Of a DNA stretch of 17,896 bases, positions 14,411-17,896 are shown in pieces. Within the stretch, counting starts at the first letter, position 1. Each line of letters begins with the position of its first letter. The notes under the pieces are model-generated. The model made no database searches. It was not told the origin of the DNA and saw only the letters and a program-made list of their open reading frames with translations. Position numbers and translations under genes: made by a program. Source of the stretch: JAFGGT01 sp036733165 (GTDB lineage: Archaea; Methanobacteriota_B; Thermococci; Methanofastidiosales; NM3); contig DAINBB010000029.1 in NCBI GenBank assembly GCA_036733165.1, positions 1 to 17,896 on the forward strand, given 5' to 3'.

Positions 14411-14917
14411 TCAAGCGGTCTCTGTCTTTCTTTCCTTTATCGTTGCAATCTCATCCTCAAGCCTGGAGATGATCTTAGAATTGTCGAAGTACTCGAGAGG
14501 TTCTTCGCAATGGGGACACTTGAACATCAGTTCCTGGGCCTCATCGAAAGAAAATCTCATGCAGTTGTTCTTGCATAGGAAGAACATGCTCGATGTTTCG
14601 TGCTGCAACCTTTCCTCAAGCCTTGAAAGATAGTTGGTCTCGATGTCCTTGATTATCTCCGGAGCCTTGTCCATGTCGAGTTTCCAGTAATATATGTACC
14701 AACCTGTGTTCTTGTCCCTTATCCTTCTGTATGATGCCAATCTATGGTCATACAGCTTGTACAGTACCTTTCGCACATCGTTTATCTTCATGGAGGTCTC
14801 CTCTGCCAACTCTTCGGCAGTGGTCTCCTTCATCCCAATTATCGAGGCGATCTCCACGCCTCCCTCGCCCAAAAGGTCCTCTAGAAACTCAAAAATCAAT
14901 GTATCGATATCACTCAA
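14411..14917 (-). CDS. tfe: Transcription initiation factor E, alpha subunit
   Basis: The 168-residue protein has the TFE/TFIIE-alpha layout: an extended winged helix at 1-85 (TAEELAEETSMKINDVRKVLYKL as the helix-turn-helix core) and a zinc ribbon with C115-x3-C119 and C134-x2-C137 (CKNNC, CPHC). A charged helix forms the tail. TFE stabilises the open promoter complex of archaeal RNA polymerase together with TBP and TFB, consistent with the TATA boxes in this window. There is no ATG near the N-terminus. TTG 14917 is chosen because GGTGAT sits three nucleotides before it. TTG 14941 in the same frame would add eight residues and lie about 5 nt from the RNA start predicted by the TATA box at 14968-14975. 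The DUF2110 and GTPase genes follow after a terminator. Confidence 0.95.
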   Translation of the reverse strand: MSDIDTLIFEFLEDLLGEGGVEIASIIGMKETTAEELAEETSMKINDVRKVLYKLYDHRLASYRRIRDKNTGWYIYYWKLDMDKAPEIIKDIETNYLSRLEERLQHETSSMFFLCKNNCMRFSFDEAQELMFKCPHCEEPLEYFDNSKIISRLEDEIATIKERKTETA

Positions 14918-14920
14918 TAA

Positions 14921-14926
14921 ATCACC
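14921..14926 (-). promoter_or_regulatory. Ribosome binding site of tfe
   Basis: GGTGAT on the minus strand, three nucleotides before TTG 14917. It decides between two in-frame TTG starts and is an exact six-base match to the expected anti-Shine-Dalgarno complement. Confidence 0.55.
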
Positions 14927-14967
14927 AAACAGTATCGTCAATAATACCTAGAAACACGACCTCAATC

Positions 14968-14975
14968 TATATAAA
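14968..14975 (-). promoter_or_regulatory. TATA box of tfe
   Basis: The minus strand reads TTTATATA, an exact consensus box, inside a TTTTTTATATA run. It predicts an RNA start near 14946 and a 29-nt leader to TTG 14917. The T6 run could also end the esterase transcript coming from upstream. A second AT-rich box (ATTTATAC) lies about 13 nt further upstream. Confidence 0.65.
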
Positions 14976-15052
14976 AAAGGGTATAAATATGTTTCTGTAT
15001 ATATTTTCATTGAAACTTGATATGTAATGACATCATAGAATTTGGTTTTCGT

Positions 15053-15925
15053 CTAGTATATTATAATATCATCAATGTCTGAGAATAACCAGGCCAATGC
15101 GTCTATAAAGGCATCAAAGACTATGGAAGTGTGGTTCTTGCCATAGTATATGCGATCTTCAAGGGAAAGACCTTTGTATTCCTTGGCGTTTATCCTTGAG
15201 ACCATGTCCTCATGGCTTGAGGTAAATCTTTCTTCTTCATCGCCACCCACGGCCATGAAGATCTTGATGTCCAAAAAAGTGTCGCGAAACCTATTGTAGA
15301 ATGAGAGTTCATCAGACAAAAGGGCCTTCTCAACACCATACAGGGGGCTGTAAATGGGGCTGCTTACCATTACATAATTGTCAAAGTACAGATCACCTCT
15401 AAAAAGGGCATAAAATGAGAATAGACCAGCTGACGAGTATCCAATCAGCGTCTTTTCGCTATCTAGATCCAGGCCTATTTCATCTTCCAGAAAGTCGGAT
15501 ATCTCATACTTCAGGAAATAATAGAAGTTCTCGGGATATTGACCAAAGTCCCTTGCTCTCTCATTCGATTCCGCATATCCTATTCCGACCAGCACCGTTG
15601 GGGGCATGATGCCGCCATTCTCCAAATTGTAGACCATTCCTCTGACGCCATTGTTATCGATCCTGTATGAATCATCAAAAAACCAATCAGCGTCAAGCAA
15701 ATATACAATGGGATATTTATTGTTAGGATCGAATGATTCTGGGACCCTGACATAAATTTTGAATTCATCAGATACCTCGTTTGAATACAGCTCATAAATG
15801 AAGTAATCCCCTTCATCATTGACATATTCCAGTTCTCTGACATCAGGCCCTTCATCGATACAACAGGATAATGGGACCAACAGCAACATGATCAGGGCAA
15901 TAATAGAAAATGTGGGGATTTTCAT
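15053..15925 (-). CDS. Exported alpha/beta-hydrolase, esterase D/enterochelin-esterase-like
   Basis: With ATG 15925 the protein has 290 residues. Residues 1-20 form a signal peptide (hydrophobic 6-19) followed by C21-C22, a likely lipoprotein attachment in LSCC. The mature part matches the PF00756 type: KYPIVYLLDADWFF at 70-83, nucleophile S164 in IGYSSAG, an acidic loop VGGDEEERF that could supply the acid, and the catalytic His in GKNHTSI. Family members hydrolyse esters ranging from S-formylglutathione to siderophores and acyl glycans; the substrate here cannot be read from sequence. It should act outside the membrane. A TATA box centred 25.5 nt before ATG 15925 rejects the ATG at 15943. 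It is divergent from the OsmC gene, with 71 bp between the two start codons. Confidence 0.8.
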   Translation of the reverse strand: MKIPTFSIIALIMLLLVPLSCCIDEGPDVRELEYVNDEGDYFIYELYSNEVSDEFKIYVRVPESFDPNNKYPIVYLLDADWFFDDSYRIDNNGVRGMVYNLENGGIMPPTVLVGIGYAESNERARDFGQYPENFYYFLKYEISDFLEDEIGLDLDSEKTLIGYSSAGLFSFYALFRGDLYFDNYVMVSSPIYSPLYGVEKALLSDELSFYNRFRDTFLDIKIFMAVGGDEEERFTSSHEDMVSRINAKEYKGLSLEDRIYYGKNHTSIVFDAFIDALAWLFSDIDDIIIY

Positions 15926-15946
15926 GTTTCCACTCTGACCCATGGC

Positions 15947-15954
15947 ATATATAT
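15947..15954 (-). promoter_or_regulatory. TATA box of the esterase gene
   Basis: ATATATAT is centred 25.5 nt before ATG 15925, giving a leaderless mRNA. It lies only 12 bp from the oppositely oriented OsmC box, so the two promoters may compete or be jointly regulated. Confidence 0.6.
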
Positions 15955-15966
15955 CTTTATTGAAGA

Positions 15967-15974
15967 TTTATATG
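15967..15974 (+). promoter_or_regulatory. TATA box of the OsmC gene
   Basis: TTTATATG is centred 26.5 nt before ATG 15997, again implying a leaderless mRNA. Confidence 0.65.
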
Positions 15975-15996
15975 TGTACATGCCATAATCCACTCT

Positions 15997-16437
15997 ATGG
16001 ACGAAGAACATGTATGCGAGGTTTACACTGTATGGAAAGAGAAGAAGAGGGGTGTCATAACCTTTATGGACGACATGAAAGGAGAGGTGGAGTTCTCAGT
16101 TCCGCCTGAATTCATGGGGCACCACCACATGATAACTCCCGAAGACCTTTTTCTCTCATCCATTCTGACATGTTTTGACTCATATTTCTTCAATATGGCA
16201 AAAAGGTCCAGATTGAAGTTCAGGTCCTTCAGATCATGCGCCCGGGGCACCTTGATCCCCAACGGCCCAGACTTCATATTCTCTGGCATTACGATAACGG
16301 CGAATATAGACGTCAAGGACGAAAAGGACCGTCGAAAGGCCCATAGGGCAGTGGAACTGTCAGAGAAGGGATGTTATATCGCCAATTCCATAAAACCAAA
16401 GGTTGTTGTAAAGAGCAATATAAAAATAGAAGAATAA
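15997..16437 (+). CDS. OsmC-like peroxiredoxin/stress protein
   Basis: The 146-residue length is usual for OsmC/Ohr proteins. The two redox cysteines are C59 in SILTCFDSY and C126 in EKGCYIANS, in the two positions the family uses for thiol-dependent peroxide reduction. TPEDLFLSS at 47-55 corresponds to the family's helix entry (NPEELL). Additional Cys at 7 and 81 are not conserved features. The role is probably detoxification of organic hydroperoxides in the cytoplasm, as a homodimer with shared active sites; OsmC versus Ohr versus YhfA-like subfamily cannot be decided by eye. It forms its own unit, and its 3' end meets the convergent surface-protein gene after 14 bp. Confidence 0.85.
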   Translation: MDEEHVCEVYTVWKEKKRGVITFMDDMKGEVEFSVPPEFMGHHHMITPEDLFLSSILTCFDSYFFNMAKRSRLKFRSFRSCARGTLIPNGPDFIFSGITITANIDVKDEKDRRKAHRAVELSEKGCYIANSIKPKVVVKSNIKIEE

Positions 16438-16450
16438 AAAGAAAAAAAAG
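16436..16450 (-). terminator. T-rich terminator of the surface protein gene
   Basis: Directly after the minus-strand stop at 16452 the transcript strand reads CTTTTTTTTC and then TTTTT, with no hairpin. A plain T-run is the typical archaeal terminator. The plus-strand OsmC transcript has no comparable T-run here. Confidence 0.5.
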
Positions 16451-16451
16451 A

Positions 16452-17896
16452 TTAGTCCATTAGAATGGACAGTCTCTCTTGAATGGTGCCTAGCGTCTCC
16501 ATGGCGCTCAGAAGTTTTCCTGCGCGGAAGACCCAGTTGACGCCGCTGTTGGCCTGTGAGACATCTTCGTTCACCATATCGAACAATGGCTCTATCTCTG
16601 AAACATCGTATCCCTGACTCTCCGCCACCTTGAAGATGTAGAGTGTCTTGTCAAGTTCTTCGATTATCTCAGCTTGGGCATTGTTGAATATCGTGAATGT
16701 TGAAGCCACGGGGGCCGCCCCGGACGGTGACGAGTACACATCTCCGGCGTGGTAGTACTCGTAATTACCGCCAATGTTCTCGCCAGTCACCATAGAGGGT
16801 ACAATAACTATGTAGTCATAGTAGCCGCCGAAGGAGGGCATCTGAAGCAGGCCATCTCCCGTAATGGCGTCCAGTTCCACCTCATATATGTCATTCTGGC
16901 CAGGCGACTCGTTGGATGAAAATCCTACACAGTATACCGTCCACTCCAATGTAGAGATGGTATCTGTATGTAACCATCCATCGGATGTCCATGTCGCATC
17001 GCTAGCGTCCGTACCGTCTAGTATCTGGCCACCATTGTACACGCGGATGTTGTCCACTACCCATCCGTACGGCGCAGATGCGTCATCTGTTGTGTAGTTG
17101 AATCTCACCATCACATCGGCTGTGTTTGCGTATGCGGAAAGGTCGAACGTCACGTCATAGAACCATCCCGCACCCTCGTTGGAGAACGCATATGCCCCAG
17201 GTACGCCCACGTATGCGGCTGGGTCCCTGAAATTGTTCATTACGCCGTCCAGATCCTGTAGCTGTACCCAGTTTGTTCCACCATCAACTGAAACCTCGAC
17301 ATACCCAAAGTCCCAACCGTCCTCGATGTCCACCCATGTATCGATGTCCATTGTGATAGGTCCAGTCACTAATGAGAAGTCGAAGGTGTATGTCAATGTG
17401 TGTTCGGCCCCGTCATACCATCCATTTCCTGACTGTGAATACCATTCCAGGTCCCCCATGGAAGGTTGAGTTATCTGGAAACTAGCATCATTGAATTTGT
17501 TTCCAAGGAACTCGAAGTTGAAGACGGACAGGGTGTCGGGCGCCTCGTACAGGAAGTAGTTCGCATCAAGCTGTTGCTGTGAATCGACCCAATAGAATCC
17601 CGTGTCAGGTGATGGATAACCTTCTTCTAATCCGTAGGCGGGATCTACATACGGGTATGGCCCATAGTCCCAGTTGAGGGAATATGCTCCGGCCAGCCAA
17701 TGATAACTGAGCATAGTGTCCCCGCGGGTATCTGCACTTCCAACATCATAGCTCTCGAAACCGAGGGCGGCACCGGAGTTGGGGCCGACAAGCGTGGTAT
17801 CGTCGAGCAGATTGGCAAGTGTCCAATCGGTGTAGATGTCCTCAAAGGTAGTTCCAGTTACTTGGGCGTTTATGGATGACCTTCCGTTCAACGTAT
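16452..17896 (-). CDS. C-terminal part of a large secreted protein, probably metallopeptidase-associated
   Basis: About 480 residues are visible, and the frame stays open at the right edge, so the N-terminus is missing; TTG 17891 is only the first possible start inside the window. The visible start (TFEDIYTDWTLANLLDD) resembles segments found just after HExxH metallopeptidase domains of immune inhibitor A-like or related secreted proteases; no HExxH is in the window. Residues about 120-290 form a beta-sandwich of the InhA/MAM type: WDFGYVEVSVDGGTNW, then DLSAYANTADVMVRFNYTTDD and GWVVDNIRVYN. A second beta-rich part (about 290-400) is followed by a helical tail of about 80 residues. The protein is acidic, poor in Lys and Cys, and rich in Asp, Gly, Tyr and Trp, as expected of an extracellular protein. 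No C-terminal membrane anchor or sorting motif is seen. Confidence 0.65.
   Translation of the reverse strand, partial: TLNGRSSINAQVTGTTFEDIYTDWTLANLLDDTTLVGPNSGAALGFESYDVGSADTRGDTMLSYHWLAGAYSLNWDYGPYPYVDPAYGLEEGYPSPDTGFYWVDSQQQLDANYFLYEAPDTLSVFNFEFLGNKFNDASFQITQPSMGDLEWYSQSGNGWYDGAEHTLTYTFDFSLVTGPITMDIDTWVDIEDGWDFGYVEVSVDGGTNWVQLQDLDGVMNNFRDPAAYVGVPGAYAFSNEGAGWFYDVTFDLSAYANTADVMVRFNYTTDDASAPYGWVVDNIRVYNGGQILDGTDASDATWTSDGWLHTDTISTLEWTVYCVGFSSNESPGQNDIYEVELDAITGDGLLQMPSFGGYYDYIVIVPSMVTGENIGGNYEYYHAGDVYSSPSGAAPVASTFTIFNNAQAEIIEELDKTLYIFKVAESQGYDVSEIEPLFDMVNEDVSQANSGVNWVFRAGKLLSAMETLGTIQERLSILMD

Noticed and set aside
14348..14578. Plus-strand open frame of 76 codons overlapping the 3' end of tfe
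   Set aside because: It runs through the tfe terminator hairpin and antisense to the zinc ribbon; its N-terminal lysine-rich sequence follows from the AT-rich spacer.
1..17896. CRISPR arrays, tRNA or rRNA genes, insertion sequences, attachment sites, toxin-antitoxin pairs
   Set aside because: I saw no regularly spaced repeats, no cloverleaf-type sequence in the short intergenic gaps, no transposase or integrase, and no terminal inverted repeats. The region reads as a stable chromosomal segment.

Overview
The window looks like chromosomal DNA of an uncultivated archaeon, most likely a Thermoplasmatota lineage. The evidence is a split transketolase, an archaeal TFE-alpha next to a DUF2110 gene, an archaeal AMP phosphorylase, a DUF2117 protein, TATA boxes instead of -35/-10 elements, and Shine-Dalgarno cores of the GGTGAT type. 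The phylum is inferred from gene content and promoter style; it was not tested with a phylogeny. I see no rRNA, tRNA, CRISPR array, transposase or integrase, and no gene-free stretch longer than about 120 bp.

Layout. 1-3099 (minus): the 5' part of an enolase-superfamily epimerase, a CDF zinc exporter and a soluble GAF histidine kinase. 3192-4539 (minus): a small His-rich exported protein followed by a DUF2117 protein. 4626-7633 (minus): a tightly overlapping operon rpe-tktN-tktC-tal, the non-oxidative pentose phosphate pathway apart from ribose-5-phosphate isomerase. 7752-11047 (plus): a divergent pair, AMP phosphorylase and a beta-CASP nuclease with an extra phospholipase D-like domain. 11032-14283 (minus): an archaeal radical SAM protein, a Nog1/Obg-type GTPase and a DUF2110 protein. 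14411-14917 (minus): transcription factor E. 15053-15925 (minus): an exported alpha/beta-hydrolase. 15997-16437 (plus): an OsmC-like protein. 16452-17896 (minus): the C-terminal part of a large secreted protein, probably a metallopeptidase.

How the genes fit together. The central block concerns pentose chemistry. The minus-strand operon interconverts pentose, triose and hexose phosphates, and the divergent AMP phosphorylase releases ribose 1,5-bisphosphate from nucleotides. The 11-15 kb block is information processing: RNA cleavage, ribosome assembly, transcription initiation and a probable RNA- or cofactor-modifying radical SAM enzyme. The flanks carry envelope, metal and stress functions.

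Expression. Eight transcription units have a TATA box centred 24-27 nt upstream of a start codon, which implies leaderless mRNAs. Several of these predicted starts are internal GTG or ATG codons rather than the longest reading frame. Second and later genes in operons mostly carry GGTGA, GTGAT or GGAG ribosome binding sites instead. The most unusual protein is the beta-CASP/PLD fusion. The most unusual regulatory element is a terminator T-tract at 4561-4618 that is also the TATA box of the next gene.
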